Positions 32,106-43,072 of a DNA stretch of 64,000 bases are shown in pieces. The DNA lies in assembly GCA_019426215.1 (NCBI GenBank), contig CM033396.1:25993101-26057100 (forward strand), given 5' to 3'. Both the position numbers and the translations under genes were made by a program. Numbering within the stretch: position 1 is the first letter of the stretch; every line of letters begins with the position of its first letter. The notes below the pieces were generated by a model, which saw only the letters and a list, made by a program, of their open reading frames with translations, was not told where the DNA came from and made no database searches. The DNA comes from Buddleja alternifolia. Taxonomy: Eukaryota > Streptophyta > Magnoliopsida > Lamiales > Scrophulariaceae.

Positions 32106-33811
32106 TGTTATGAATCGAACCAGCGGAAAAAAAAAATTCTCGATTCACAAAACATGGATTCAATTCATGTTTTGATAATTTTATTTACATAAAAATTGAA
32201 ACATAAGAAGAATATGTAATCCAATTACCTTTTTCGATGAATTTCTAAAGCGAAGCTTTTGAGAAGCAACGGATCGTTCCTTCCTCTAGATTATCACGTG
32301 AAAGATGATCTTCAATTCTTGAAGCTCTTCCTCAGATGGGGTTGGACGAGGGGAGGGAGAAAGCATTTTTACTATTTCACTTCTTTTCACTCTCTAAGTT
32401 GAAAATATCACCTAAGTTATATTTTTAGCTAAGCACTTAGTGTTTAAATAAAAACTACTCCTTTGCCTGGGTGGGTGGCTGGGTGGGTGGGGGGGGGGGG
32501 GGAGGCCGAATTGGCCTAGAGATAGGTTTACTAGGCTTCATCCAATTCTGAGCCTAGTGTTAAGTATTTAAATAATTTTTCAGTCCAATCCAATTAGTAA
32601 TCAGTTAAATACTAGGCTCTTTTCATTATAGTACTTTATTAATTCTAAATTACTAATACTATTTAATATTTGATTGAATAAAATTATCTAATTACAATAA
32701 TTAAATATAATTATTTAATTACAATAATTAAATATAATTATTATAATCAATACATATCCCTTTGATAATTTCTACTATAAGTGAAATAACTAAAATACCC
32801 TTTATGAAGTAAAACTTCTTTATTTTATCATCTTTATATAGCGCGATTCTCTAGGCTCGTCTTGGTTGGCATTGGGAGGATTCCAAGGATATAGTTATCA
32901 ACAAGCCATTCCAGTGAAGTTATATCAAAACCTAATCAAGTACGAGATGAATATTTCATCATGAACCTTTAAATTATAATTATCATATGAGTATAAACTC
33001 TCCACTGACACAATCCGATTAAGTAAGAGTCATGGAATGTCAACCTCATACAACTTGATATTGTACTATAATCATACTGATGTGAAATTACCAAACTGCC
33101 TTTTGTATCCAATACAAGTCAGTCATAAATGCTTTGGCCAAAAACTTTAATTTTACAACACCTATGATGTACAGGTCGCTTCTCGTTTACTTTCGAGATA
33201 GTGAATTCCTTATTAGCAGTCCACTTCCCATTCCCAAACTCACCCATTGAATCGTACTTCGAGGTGGGCCCCACCAACGGGTGATTGGGCCTAACTACTC
33301 TAATAACTTATTGAATGGTACGAGCACAATGCAAAGGACTCCTCAGGTCTAAGCTCACTCATACTATCATAACCAATAATCATTATCATTGACCGTTACC
33401 AAGTGAAAAATCATGTGATAGGATTACTACGAGTCGTATTGGAATATGTCTCCGTTAACCATATTCATGACACCAACTTCCACTATTCAATCAGTGTAAG
33501 ACTAGCACTTTCCTTCTCAAAGCAAGTGTCATACGAGTTGAAACTAAACGCCCAATTTAGATTCTTTAACTCGCAAACCATATTTATAAGATCAAATATT
33601 TAACTCCGCCAGTGCTCCTACTTATCAAATAAGTAGTGGTGAGTACACCTTGATATTAAGGACCTATTTGTTCAATACATTCAATTCCACAATTAGATTT
33701 ATAAGAACAAACTCAATGTCTTTTCTTAATGATTAATAATGTTCATACAATATAAATAAAATACTCTACTAAATTTAGTTCTCAATGGTACAGAGGGCAT
33801 AACACTTAACA
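32106..33811 (-). mobile_element. Candidate solo LTR, 1.7 kb
   Basis: Starts TGTTATGAATCG and ends GCATAACACTTAACA on the plus strand; flanks ACAAC (32101-32105) and ACATC (33812-33816) match at 4 of 5. In minus orientation the start TGTTAAGTGTTATGCCCTC and the end CATAACA are LTR-like. A G run (about 32489-32502) lies inside. No coding region is present. Confidence 0.55.
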
Positions 33812-33819
33812 ACATCCTC

Positions 33820-33880
33820 TAGCTAAGTGGTAATGGTAGTGTTCCACTTACCAGGGGCAAAGGGTTCGAATCCCCCTGGC
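33820..33880 (+). ncRNA. tRNA-derived sequence (SINE head or tRNA relic)
   Basis: An A-box-like TAGCTAAGTGGT (33820-33831) and a perfect B box GGTTCGAATCC (33863-33873) are 43 bp apart, the tRNA spacing. A TCCCCCTGG/CCAGGGG complement surrounds the B box. No acceptor stem forms, so it is not a working tRNA. It is followed by an A/T-rich tail, but no target duplication was found. Confidence 0.4.
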
Positions 33881-34164
33881 CCAAAATTTTTTAAGATTTT
33901 TATTTTTCTTAAGGATTCAATTAATAATTTGGTGGGCCGGGCCAGCCCAGACCGCCTCACCTGACTTCTTTCGGTACAAGGATCAACAAAAAATATAAAT
34001 TTAATAACTAGCACCCCGAAATAAGTTGATCATGCATACACAAGTTTATCGATAAGCCTTACCATTGGGATGTGCATAAAGTTATTAATTTCCACTATGC
34101 ACGATGTCAATTTTACCAAACCCAACAATTGACGGGCCTTTTTATATCTCACATATTTCCAACT

Positions 34165-34575
34165 AGCAGTGTCCACGAGCCGACTCGAATCGAGCCTGAC
34201 CAAATTTGTCTGCTCGAGCTCGAACTAAGATTTTCGAGCTTGAGCTAAGAAAAAAAATTTTAATTTAATTTTTTAATCGTTATAAGTATATATTATTAAT
34301 TTTGTATTAATATATATATATATATATTTATGATAAATATTTAATATATCGTTATTTATACATATACAATATAATATATTAAATTATGGATACGTATATA
34401 TTAAAAAATATAGACATATATATATATATATTATATTTATTAATAAATAAATAAAATATTATTTTTTGTTCAAGCTCGCGAGCCTTCGAACAAACATATT
34501 TGGGCTCGAGTTCTGCTCGTTAGGTTAAGCTCAAACTCGAGTCGGGCTTATTTAGAGCCAGCTCGACTCACTTTT
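34165..34575. repeat. Foldback-like repeat with CTCGAG-rich ends
   Basis: Both ends are built of GAGCTCG/CTCGAGT words around an AT-rich centre (34250-34460). This is a common class of plant non-autonomous DNA transposon. Termini are degenerate and no target duplication is clear. It abuts the left end of the next inverted repeat. Confidence 0.4.
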
Positions 34576-34579
34576 ACAC

Positions 34580-35415
34580 AAAACTCCTCACTTATTGTGT
34601 AATAACCAAAGACTCCCTAATTTTTTAGAAAATTACATAAAGCCCCCTTCTGTTGGGGCACTTTTTACAATTGCATCCTCAATGTATTTAAATTGTTTTA
34701 GAACTTTTAACCCCTGTTGATCTAGGTCGAATATAAACATCGTACTATCTCATTCAAGATGACCTCAGATACGAACCAAATAACATTCTCTCAAGAATAT
34801 AGACCGTATTCGGGTTTGACCAAGTCGCCTACGTACCTCAAAGGGATCAAGTCATAATGTAGTTCATGTATTTAATATAACTCTAGTTGTAATTTCAATG
34901 GTTCGTGATCTAAGATTATCCTATATTTATAATATAGGATCGTACTCTCAAGTCTCTAGACTATTGTGAACATTACAATATATGGCTCGTAGTATTTATT
35001 GCACATTGTCCGTCCGTGGATCTCAATAAATGATGGTATTTATAGAGTCTCACCTCTGTACTGTAGAATGATGGACAGATGTGACCTCTCTCATGGGATG
35101 CCTTACACATGTGATCAGTGGACGGTTTAGATCTAATGTCGTAGGGTCGAGTCATGGGTCGACCTTATAATGTAAATATTAACATATTAGGGGCCTTTGT
35201 GTAAACACTGTCTCATATGATCGTAGACGCCCGTGTCCAAGACCCTATGACGTACTCATATACGAGCAAACGATGCTCTTATTAATAATTTGGCTTATCA
35301 CCTGTAAACCTCACAAATAAACCCATTGAAAGATATGTTGGTACTTTAAGATAAGTGAAGATTTTTTGATGATTACACAATAAGTGAAGGGGTTTGTGTG
35401 TAATTATATTTTCCC
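34580..35415. mobile_element. MULE-like element with degenerate left end
   Basis: CACAAAACTCCTCACTTATTG on the left (34577 onward) pairs with the complement of the right end (35360-35415), which finishes in TATTTTCCC, the same terminus type as the other MULEs here. The left terminal GGGAAAA is missing, so the target duplication cannot be read. The interior (34700-35280) is unlike the ends and may be acquired sequence; no gene is recognised. Confidence 0.55.
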
Positions 35416-36400
35416 AAATCTATTTAATGTGGCTTACTTTGAACTTCAATTCGTAATTGTTCAGAAATTTGATTTGAGTAACTAAATCTTTTTATTTTGG
35501 AGCAGATTAATCTTAGCGAAAAAAATACTATAAACAACTTGAAGTTCACTTAACTAATTGATCAAACTTAGACTACTATCTATATTTGCAAATAAATTTT
35601 CCAACAAAAAGTGCTAAAGTCCTTGGAGGAACTTCAGCAGAAAGAGATTAAAAAGAAAAAAGGAAAGAAGAAAAAGAATAGAAAAAGGAAGGAAAAGAAG
35701 TAATAAACTATTGTGGGGCAAAAATTTCTTCCAATTTTTGGGAGTTTTTATGTATTTTGAACCATATTGCTTCTGTGAGCTGACTTTATAGCTTTTTTAT
35801 TTTATTTATTTATTATTTTTATCACCAAAAAATTTACAACTGAGCAACAAAAAGCAACACTTCTCCATGAAGTAAAGCACATATCCAATTCCATTTCAAG
35901 TCAATCTCTCCTTCTAACCCTATTATCTTTTGAGGGATTTACCTTTCAAAAAAGTAGAAAGCTTTCTCCTTCTTTTTTGCTTTCAACTTATTTTCTCCAA
36001 AATAAACCAAGCAAAATAAGATATCATTTATATATTTTCTCTCTTTATTTGAATCCCACCTAATCAAAGAGGTGGAATAGTGAACTTTAGATGTCAGACA
36101 TCCATGATTTAAAGTGATTCATTATAATAGAGCTAATATAATTAACTCTAACATTGGGGTTATGGCATTTTTAATGAATATAGTGAAGGCGCTCATTGAT
36201 TATATAGAAAATTCAAATAGTCCGCCGCTGGTTAAGATATCTATCCATACATATGTATATAGAAAATTAATTAACTAGCTGCTTCAGGTGTAATGTTTTC
36301 TGATGGCTGTATATATATGACACCTGACCAACTAATTGATGCTTGCCTTGACAAAGCTTTACCACTAATATGTCGAAAACTAAAAGTAGAAGTTTATAAT
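35416..36400. other. No gene recognised
   Basis: AT-rich with purine-rich runs (35640-35700). No coding frame or repeat borders. Confidence 0.5.
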
Positions 36401-36670
36401 GGGAAAATTGCAAATCTGGTCCTGTAATTTTAGGGGTGGTGAAAATTGGTCTTGTATTTTGTGCAACTGGTATAATGTCTCGTAATTTTTAAAAAGTCGC
36501 GATTTAAGGACACTTTAATTGGGAACCCTAATTTCCCCAGAAATGGTCATTCAAATTGGGGGTTTTGCAATTTCCGACCAGATACAGGACCAATTTTGCT
36601 AGTTGTACAAGATACAGGACCAATTTTGTCATCCCACTAAAGTTATAGGACTAAATTTACAATTTTTTCT
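36401..36670. mobile_element. MITE-like foldback, 0.27 kb
   Basis: GGGAAAATTGCAAATCTGGTCC on the left pairs with the complement of the right end (36620-36670). The repeated words ATACAGGACCAATTTTG lie within the right half. No clear target duplication, though TATAAT occurs at both flanks. Confidence 0.55.
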
Positions 36671-37289
36671 ATAATTGATGTGGCAACAACTGTCCTAGTG
36701 GCTGGTGATAGTTTAAATATGACATGAATTAAGGATTTGTGCCATTGCTAATATTATAGCTACCTTTTAGTACGTATGTATATAACAGGTCCTAAAATTA
36801 GGATCAAAGTAAAGGTCAGGAGTTCGATTTCCATGTGTAGCAATTGTTGTGGAGGGCATTGTTTGCCAGCGTGACAACAACTTCAGAGGTTATAGTTGGA
36901 CCTATGTAACAACACTCAACATGTGGCACTTGAGCTGCTATACGATTTAATAATTTCAATTGCGCTGTTGTTAACAATCATAAGTTTTAACACGGCGACC
37001 TGACACTATATTTCAATTAAAAGATATATATATATACATACATATATATATATATACATACATATATATATATATATATGGTGGGTGCAAGCAAGTTTGA
37101 TTCATTGCATATAGGTGAGAGACAGGTTTGGTTCACTCAGATTACATAAGAAAAGCAGCCATTTGTGCTTTGAAAATGGCCGAACAATGTCAAAGCTAAT
37201 CTCTTTATGATCTGTCAACAATATTATCATAATTATAGCAAGCAAGAAAGTATAGTTCTTCAGTTTTTATATTTTTGACAAAGTCAATA
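36671..37289. other. No gene; microsatellite
   Basis: Contains a TATATACATA-type microsatellite at about 37025-37079. A B-box-like GAGTTCGATTTCC at about 36819 hints at a SINE relic, but no A box or tail supports it. Confidence 0.4.
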
Positions 37290-37294
37290 ACTTT

Positions 37295-37778
37295 TGTTGA
37301 AGAATGGCTCTTTCAAAAGAAGAGCAAAGAATCCCACATAGGAAAACATTAGAAGTGATGGGCTCATTTGTTGTATAAAAGGAGCCCACCTCTTCACTTT
37401 GAAAATCATCCCAAATTGCCTAAGTCTTTTAGCAATTTCTTCTTTCTTCCTCTATAGTTTGTAATAGTTTCACTTTAGTCCTTTAGTGAAATATTTTGGT
37501 GAGGGTCCGAGGACGTAGGCTAAATTAGCCGAACCTCGTTAAATTTGGTGTTCTTTATTTTGTGCTATTCTTCAAGTAGCCATTGTTAGTTATAGTTGTA
37601 GTGTTATATTGTGCTATTAAATTCGTCTAGTTAATTCTGTCTAGGAGGTTGGGTTTTAAGCGCGACCGTTGTGACGCCTCCAATCTTTCCTGGGAATTAA
37701 ATCTAGTGTGGTTTTCTAGTACAATATTTCCCTTGCTATTTCTATATTTGGTGGAATATGACTCTGAGTTCCACAACA
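37295..37778 (+). repeat. 5' LTR of Copia-C
   Basis: 484 bp, TGTTGAAG...CCACAACA. A TATA-like TGTATAAAAGG (37372-37382) fits the LTR promoter of the element. Confidence 0.93.
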
Positions 37779-37780
37779 AG

Positions 37781-37792
37781 TGGTATCAGAGC
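37781..37792 (+). promoter_or_regulatory. Primer binding site of Copia-C (tRNA-Met)
   Basis: TGGTATCAGAGC lies two bases after the LTR end; this is the classic initiator tRNA-Met primer complement of copia elements. Confidence 0.93.
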
Positions 37793-37915
37793 TCGGGTAT
37801 TCTGAGTATGCTCTGTGGTCGCAGTTTAATCTGATCTTCCACATCAGAAAAGTTTTCCCGGGCTATTTGGCTTTCGCATTTGGAGGGCTATTGAAGAATA
37901 ATTTGTAAACCAAAA

Positions 37916-40900
37916 ATGGAAGACACCTCAAAAGCATCGTCGTCGTCCATTTGGGCGAGAACCACTGTGGCGAATACGCGATTGGCAGTGGAGTCTTTTG
38001 ATGGCACAGGCCATTTTGGTATGTGGCAAAGCGAAGTTGTAGACGCACTCTTTCAACAAGGTCTATACTTAGCTATTGAAGAGAAGAAACCAAATGATAT
38101 AGAGGAAAAAGATTGGAGTATGATGAATCGGTTGGCATGTGGAACAATTCGTTCGTGTCTATCCAGAGAGCAGAGATATGCGTTTTCGAAAAAAAACTCG
38201 GCATATAAATTGTGGATGGCACTGGAGGAGAAATTTCTGAAGAAAAGCTGTCAGAATAAGCTCCATTTGAAGAAGCGGCTCTTTCGCTTCACATTTGTTT
38301 CGGGTTCCACTATGAATAGTCACATTACCAGTTTTAATCAACTGGTTACCGATTTGATCAATTTGGATGAGACTTTTAAAGACGAGGATTTGGCTCTGAT
38401 GTTGCTGGGATCCCTTCCTGAGGAGTTTGAGTTTCTTGAAACAACTCTACTTCACGGGAAGGCTGCTGTATCTCTTAGCGAAGTTTGTGCTGCCCTGTAC
38501 AGTTATGAACTGAGAAAGAAGGACAAGCAAGTTAGTTCAGGCGGAGATGCAGAGGTTTTGTTCGTCAGAGGTCGTTCACAAAACAAAAACAAAGGAAAGA
38601 AAGGGAGATCCAAGTCTAGGCATAAACTAAGCAAAGACGAGTGTGCCTACTGTCGAGAAACAGGACACTGGAAGAGAGATTGCCCAAAGCTGACAACTAA
38701 GGGCAATTCTAAGGCCGTGGCGGAATCAAATGTAACTGCGTGTGATGATGCCGAATCGGACTTCTCATTGGCGACATCATCCAGCGGTGCTTCTGAAGTA
38801 TGGATGCTGAATTCAGCATGTAGTCATCATATGACACCACATTTGGATTGGTTCTTTGATTTCAAAGAACAAAATGACGTTGTCTTCACAGCAAATGAAG
38901 CTCCTCTTACTACACTTGGGATTGGTTCAGTTCGCTTGAAGAATCACGATGGATCAATCATAACCCTAAAGGGTGTTCGGTATGCACCAGAAGTGAGGAA
39001 AAACCTTATTTCCGTTGGAACTTTAGAATCGAAAGGTTTTGAAGTAAGAGCTAAGGATGGGGTGATGAAGATCATCTCTGGTGCACTCGTGGTAATGAAG
39101 GGAATTCGGAAGAACAACAATACTTATCACTACATGGGTGGTACAGTTGTGGGTGCAGTAGCAGCAGTTACTGTTGATGATCGGAATTCAGAAGCAGTTA
39201 GGCTATGGCATATGCGCTTGGGACATGCAGGTGGAAAATCCTTGAATCTCCTCATAAATCAAGGATTGTTGAAAGGAGTGAAATACTCCAAATTGGAGTT
39301 TTGTGAACATTGTGTTCGTGGGAAACAAACAAGGGTTAAATTTGGAACAGCAATCCATAATACTGAGGGTATCTTGGATTATGTTCATTCGGATGTATGG
39401 GGTCCCTCAAAAACGAGTTCTTTGGGAGGGAAACACTATTTTGTAACCTTTGTTGATGATTTTTCCCGGAGAGTTTGGGTGTATACGATGAAGACGAAGG
39501 ATGAAGTGTTTGAGGTATTCCTCAAATGGAAAAAGATGGTGGAAACTCAGACTGATAAAAAGGTCAAACGTCTCCGTACAGACAATGGTGGAGAATTTAG
39601 GAGTGGTCCATTTCAAAAACTTTGTGAGGATGAAGGCATTGTCAGACACTTCACTGTTAGACATACACCACAACAGAACGGAGTGGCAGAACGCATGAAC
39701 CGGACTTTGCTGGAGAAAGTTCGGTGTTTGTTATCCAATGCTGGGTTGGGTAAAGAATTTTGGGCTGAGGCTGTGACATATGCGTGTCATCTCGTTAATC
39801 GTCTACCATCTACTGCTATTGATGGAAAAACACCATTTGAGAAATGGTTTGGAAAGCCTGCTGCTGATTATGATTCCTTACATGTGTTTGGTTCCACTGC
39901 ATATTATCATGTTAAGGAATCAAAGTTGGATCCTAGAGCAAAGAAAGCAGTGTTCATGGGGATCACCTCTGGTATAAAAGGCTATCGCCTTTGGTGTACA
40001 GAGACAAAGAAAATAATCTTTAGCAGGGATGTCACCTTTGATGAATCTACCATGTTGGAAAAGGTGAATGCAGAACAGCAGGATGGTACTCCCAAACAGG
40101 TGGAGTTTGAAAAGTTTGTTGTCCCAGCAGATCAAGAAACTCTTGATCATTCTCCTACGGTAGAAGGAGATTTTGAAGAAGAGGAAGTTCAACCCCAAGA
40201 ACTTCCACAGCAACTTGAATCAATTGCAACTAGCAAGCCAAAGAGGACAATCAGAAAGCTTGCTCGCTTTGATGATATGGTGGCTTGTGCATCTGCAATT
40301 GCCGCTGATGATGTTCCTACCACTTATATTGAAGCAGTCAAAGGACCAGAGAAAGATAAGTGGAGGATTGCCATGAGTGAAGAAATGCAGTCCCTTCATA
40401 AGAATCAAACATGGGAACTGGCCAGTCTCCCGAAGGGAAAGAAGGCAATTGGATGCAAATGGGTATTTGCAAAGAAAGATGGATTTCCTAGCCAAGGTGA
40501 TGTTCGCTACAAAGCCAGATTGGTGGCCAAAGGTTACGCTCAGAAGGAGGGCATTGATTATAATGAAGTGTTTTCTCCAGTTGTAAAACACTCCTCCATT
40601 AGAATTTTGTTGGCTTTGGTAGCACAGTTGGATTTTGAACTAGTTCAGTTGGATGTAAAAACTGCATTTTTACATGGAGACTTGGAAGAGGAAATCTATA
40701 TGACTCAGCCAGAGGGATTCAAAGTTGCTGAAAATGAAAATTTGGTTTGTAAACTTCAAAAATCGTTGTACGGATTGAAGCAATCTCCGAGGCAGTGGTA
40801 CAAGCGATTTGACAAGTTTATGATGGGAATTGGGTACACAAGAAGCAAATACGATCATTGTGTGTATTTGCACAAGCTACAAGATGGATCCTTCATATAT

Positions 40901-41881
40901 CTTCTTCTGTATGTTGATGATATGTTGATTGCCTCCCCGAGTCTAATAGAAATTGAGAAGTTGAAGACTCATTTGAAAAGGGAGTTCGAGATGAAGGATC
41001 TAGGTGAGGCGAAGAAGATTCTCGGCATGGAGATTTTCAGAGATAGAAAATTGAGGAGGCTTTGTTTGACTCAGAAACAATATCTGAGTAGGATGTTGAG
41101 GCGTTTTGGCATTGATGAAAAGTCAAAACCAGTTAGTACTCCGCTTGCTCCTCATTTTAAGCTTAGCGCCGCTTTGTCACCGAAATCTGATGCAGAACGG
41201 GAATACATGTCAAAAGTACCGTATGCAAATGCTGTTGGTAGCTTGATGTATGCTATGGTGTGTACGAGGCCTGATATTTCCCAAGCAGTGGGGGTTGTGA
41301 GCAGGTATATGCATGATCCTGGAAAGGAACATTGGCAAGCTGTGAAATGGATTTTGCGATACATCCATGACACAGCTGATGTTGGTTTGATATTTGAGCG
41401 GGAACATAGTCAGTATGTAGTCGGATATTGCGATTCAGACTATGCTGGTGATTTAGATAAGCGTAGATCAACTACAGGCTACGTATTTACTCTTGCTAAA
41501 GCACCGGTCAGTTGGAAGTCTACCTTACAGTCAACGGTTGCTCTGTCTACTACGGAAGCAGAGTATATGGCAATTTCAGAGGCTGTAAAGGAAGCAATTT
41601 GGCTTCAAGGGTTGCTTGGTGAACTAGGGAATGGACAAAAGTATGTCAAAATTCATTGTGATAGTCAAAGTGCTATCCATTTAGCAAAGAACCAAGTTTA
41701 TCATGCAAGGACGAAGCACATTGATGTTCGGTATCATTTCATAAGAGAGATACTCGAAGAAGGTGGAGTCAGAATCGAGAAGATCCATACTACTGAGAAT
41801 CCTGCTGATATGTTGACAAAAGTTGTGACTGCAATCAAGTTCAAATTTTGTTTGGACTTGATCAACATTGTCAAAGTTTGA
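37916..41881 (+). CDS. Copia-C Gag-Pol polyprotein, 1321 aa
   Basis: One open frame. Gag occupies about residues 1-280, with a CCHC knuckle CAYCRETGHWKRDC near 242. The protease site near 296-305 reads WMLNSACSHH: Asn299-Ser-Ala stands where copia proteases have Asp-Ser-Gly/Ala, so the catalytic aspartate is absent. Integrase follows with LWHMRLGH (about 429), HSDVWGP, RTDNGGEF (about 555) and NGVAERMNRT (about 590); its D-D-E triad is present. RT has YKARLVAKGYAQ, DVKTAFLHG and YVDD (about 999). RNase H has GYCDSDYAGD (about 1170) and TEAEYMA. The start MEDTSKAS fits Tnt1-94-like Gag. No frameshift or stop. Probably enzymatically competent except for the protease. Confidence 0.93.
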   Translation: MEDTSKASSSSIWARTTVANTRLAVESFDGTGHFGMWQSEVVDALFQQGLYLAIEEKKPNDIEEKDWSMMNRLACGTIRSCLSREQRYAFSKKNSAYKLWMALEEKFLKKSCQNKLHLKKRLFRFTFVSGSTMNSHITSFNQLVTDLINLDETFKDEDLALMLLGSLPEEFEFLETTLLHGKAAVSLSEVCAALYSYELRKKDKQVSSGGDAEVLFVRGRSQNKNKGKKGRSKSRHKLSKDECAYCRETGHWKRDCPKLTTKGNSKAVAESNVTACDDAESDFSLATSSSGASEVWMLNSACSHHMTPHLDWFFDFKEQNDVVFTANEAPLTTLGIGSVRLKNHDGSIITLKGVRYAPEVRKNLISVGTLESKGFEVRAKDGVMKIISGALVVMKGIRKNNNTYHYMGGTVVGAVAAVTVDDRNSEAVRLWHMRLGHAGGKSLNLLINQGLLKGVKYSKLEFCEHCVRGKQTRVKFGTAIHNTEGILDYVHSDVWGPSKTSSLGGKHYFVTFVDDFSRRVWVYTMKTKDEVFEVFLKWKKMVETQTDKKVKRLRTDNGGEFRSGPFQKLCEDEGIVRHFTVRHTPQQNGVAERMNRTLLEKVRCLLSNAGLGKEFWAEAVTYACHLVNRLPSTAIDGKTPFEKWFGKPAADYDSLHVFGSTAYYHVKESKLDPRAKKAVFMGITSGIKGYRLWCTETKKIIFSRDVTFDESTMLEKVNAEQQDGTPKQVEFEKFVVPADQETLDHSPTVEGDFEEEEVQPQELPQQLESIATSKPKRTIRKLARFDDMVACASAIAADDVPTTYIEAVKGPEKDKWRIAMSEEMQSLHKNQTWELASLPKGKKAIGCKWVFAKKDGFPSQGDVRYKARLVAKGYAQKEGIDYNEVFSPVVKHSSIRILLALVAQLDFELVQLDVKTAFLHGDLEEEIYMTQPEGFKVAENENLVCKLQKSLYGLKQSPRQWYKRFDKFMMGIGYTRSKYDHCVYLHKLQDGSFIYLLLYVDDMLIASPSLIEIEKLKTHLKREFEMKDLGEAKKILGMEIFRDRKLRRLCLTQKQYLSRMLRRFGIDEKSKPVSTPLAPHFKLSAALSPKSDAEREYMSKVPYANAVGSLMYAMVCTRPDISQAVGVVSRYMHDPGKEHWQAVKWILRYIHDTADVGLIFEREHSQYVVGYCDSDYAGDLDKRRSTTGYVFTLAKAPVSWKSTLQSTVALSTTEAEYMAISEAVKEAIWLQGLLGELGNGQKYVKIHCDSQSAIHLAKNQVYHARTKHIDVRYHFIREILEEGGVRIEKIHTTENPADMLTKVVTAIKFKFCLDLINIVKV

Positions 41882-41936
41882 AGATTGGTTTTGGTGACCT
41901 CGTTTGACGAGGAGATTGAAGATTTTGAAATTCGCC

Positions 41937-41948
41937 AAGGTGGAGATT
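41937..41948 (+). promoter_or_regulatory. Polypurine tract of Copia-C
   Basis: AAGGTGGAGATT directly precedes the 3' LTR, matching the copia plus-strand primer site. Confidence 0.85.
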
Positions 41949-42432
41949 TGTTGAAGAATGGCTCTTTCAAAAGAAGAGCAAAGAATCCCACATAGGAAAA
42001 CATTAGAAGTGATGGGCTCATTTGTTGTATAAAAGGAGCCCACCTCTTCACTTTGAAAATCATCCCAAATTGCCTAAGTCTTTTAGCAATTTTTTCTTTC
42101 TTCCTCTATAGTTTGTAATAGTTTCACTTTAGTCCTTTAGTGAAATATTTTGGTGAGGGTCCGAGGACGTAGGCTAAATTAGCCGAACCTCGTTAAATTT
42201 GGTGTTCTTTATTTTGTGCTATTCTTCAAGTAGCCATTGTTAGTTATAGTTGTAGTGTTATATTGTGCTATTAAATTCGTCTAGTTAATTCTGTCTAGGA
42301 GGTTGGGTTTTAAGCGCGACCGTTGTGACGCCTCCAATCTTTCCTGGGAATTAAATCTAGTGTGGTTTTCTAGTACAATATTTCCCTTGCTATTTCTATA
42401 TTTGGTGGAATATGACTCTGAGTTCCACAACA
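41949..42432 (+). repeat. 3' LTR of Copia-C
   Basis: 484 bp; differs from the 5' LTR only by T instead of C at 42093. It is followed by the target duplication ACTTT. Confidence 0.93.
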
Positions 42433-42437
42433 ACTTT

Positions 42438-42705
42438 ACATACTTATTATTTCCTCTTTAATTAACTTTTATAAATTGTGGTATATATTCCCATGCTCAT
42501 TCAAATTGTACATAGTTTTTTCTCATGAGTATGAGAATAGATTATAATAAAAAGATCGCGGGGATGAAAGAACAAAGGCTAGTTACTCTGTGATATGCTC
42601 ATCTTCTAAAAAGTTATATATTTCTTAATTACAAAGAAAGAATGTGAAAATTGTCATAATTTTCTGCATGCCTTTGTTGTCATATCTACTCGTCAATATA
42701 GTAAA
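42438..42705. other. No gene recognised
   Basis: AT-rich flank of Copia-C with nothing identifiable. Confidence 0.5.
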
Positions 42706-42714
42706 TTTCTTTTA

Positions 42715-43063
42715 CGAAAAATTCATGTTTGGTGTTTTTTAAATTTGGTTCCATTCATTACGGGGTTCTCAAATTGTGCCCTGTAGCGTTAAAAAAATTA
42801 TTACATTTGATCTCAGCCGATTTTTTCATCAAAAATTTAACGGTCAACTCTGTTGGTCAACATTTTGATTTTTTTTTTTTGAGAAATCGTGCGTATTGCA
42901 TTCACATGCGGATTATATTAAAATATCACAATATTTCTATTTAATATAATATGTCACTCACGTACAAAATCTCACCCAAAAATTGACCAAAATGTTGACT
43001 AATGGATTTGAACGTTAAATTTTGGAGGAAGAATTTGGTTCGAACCAAAAATGCGATTTCCCC
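42715..43063. mobile_element. Degenerate foldback, 0.35 kb
   Basis: Inverted pair: GTCAACTCTGTTGGTCAACA (about 42843) against the complement of the AAAATGTTGACTAATGG stretch at about 42990. Outer ends are weak. Flanks TTTCTTTTA and TTTCTTGCT agree at 7 of 9, so it may be an old Mutator-type MITE. Confidence 0.4.
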
Positions 43064-43072
43064 TTTCTTGCT

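Larger units (their letters stand above)
37295..42432 (+). mobile_element. Copia-C: young full-length Ty1/copia element, 5.1 kb
   Basis: Two 484-bp LTRs (37295-37778, 41949-42432) differ at one base (37439 versus 42093). The perfect 5-bp target duplication ACTTT is at 37290-37294 and 42433-42437. Between them: tRNA-Met primer site, a single 1321-codon frame with gag-protease-integrase-RT-RNase H in copia order, and a polypurine tract. The Gag start and overall size resemble the Tnt1-94/Tork group. This is the least decayed element in the window. Confidence 0.96.

Noticed and set aside
33820..33880. Functional tRNA gene
   Set aside because: Boxes are good but no acceptor stem or valid anticodon arm can be formed.
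36810..36840. B-box-like GAGTTCGATTTCC as SINE
   Set aside because: No A box, tail or target duplication.
38159..41471. Several minus-strand frames under the Copia-C polyprotein
   Set aside because: Antisense shadows of the intact 1321-codon frame.
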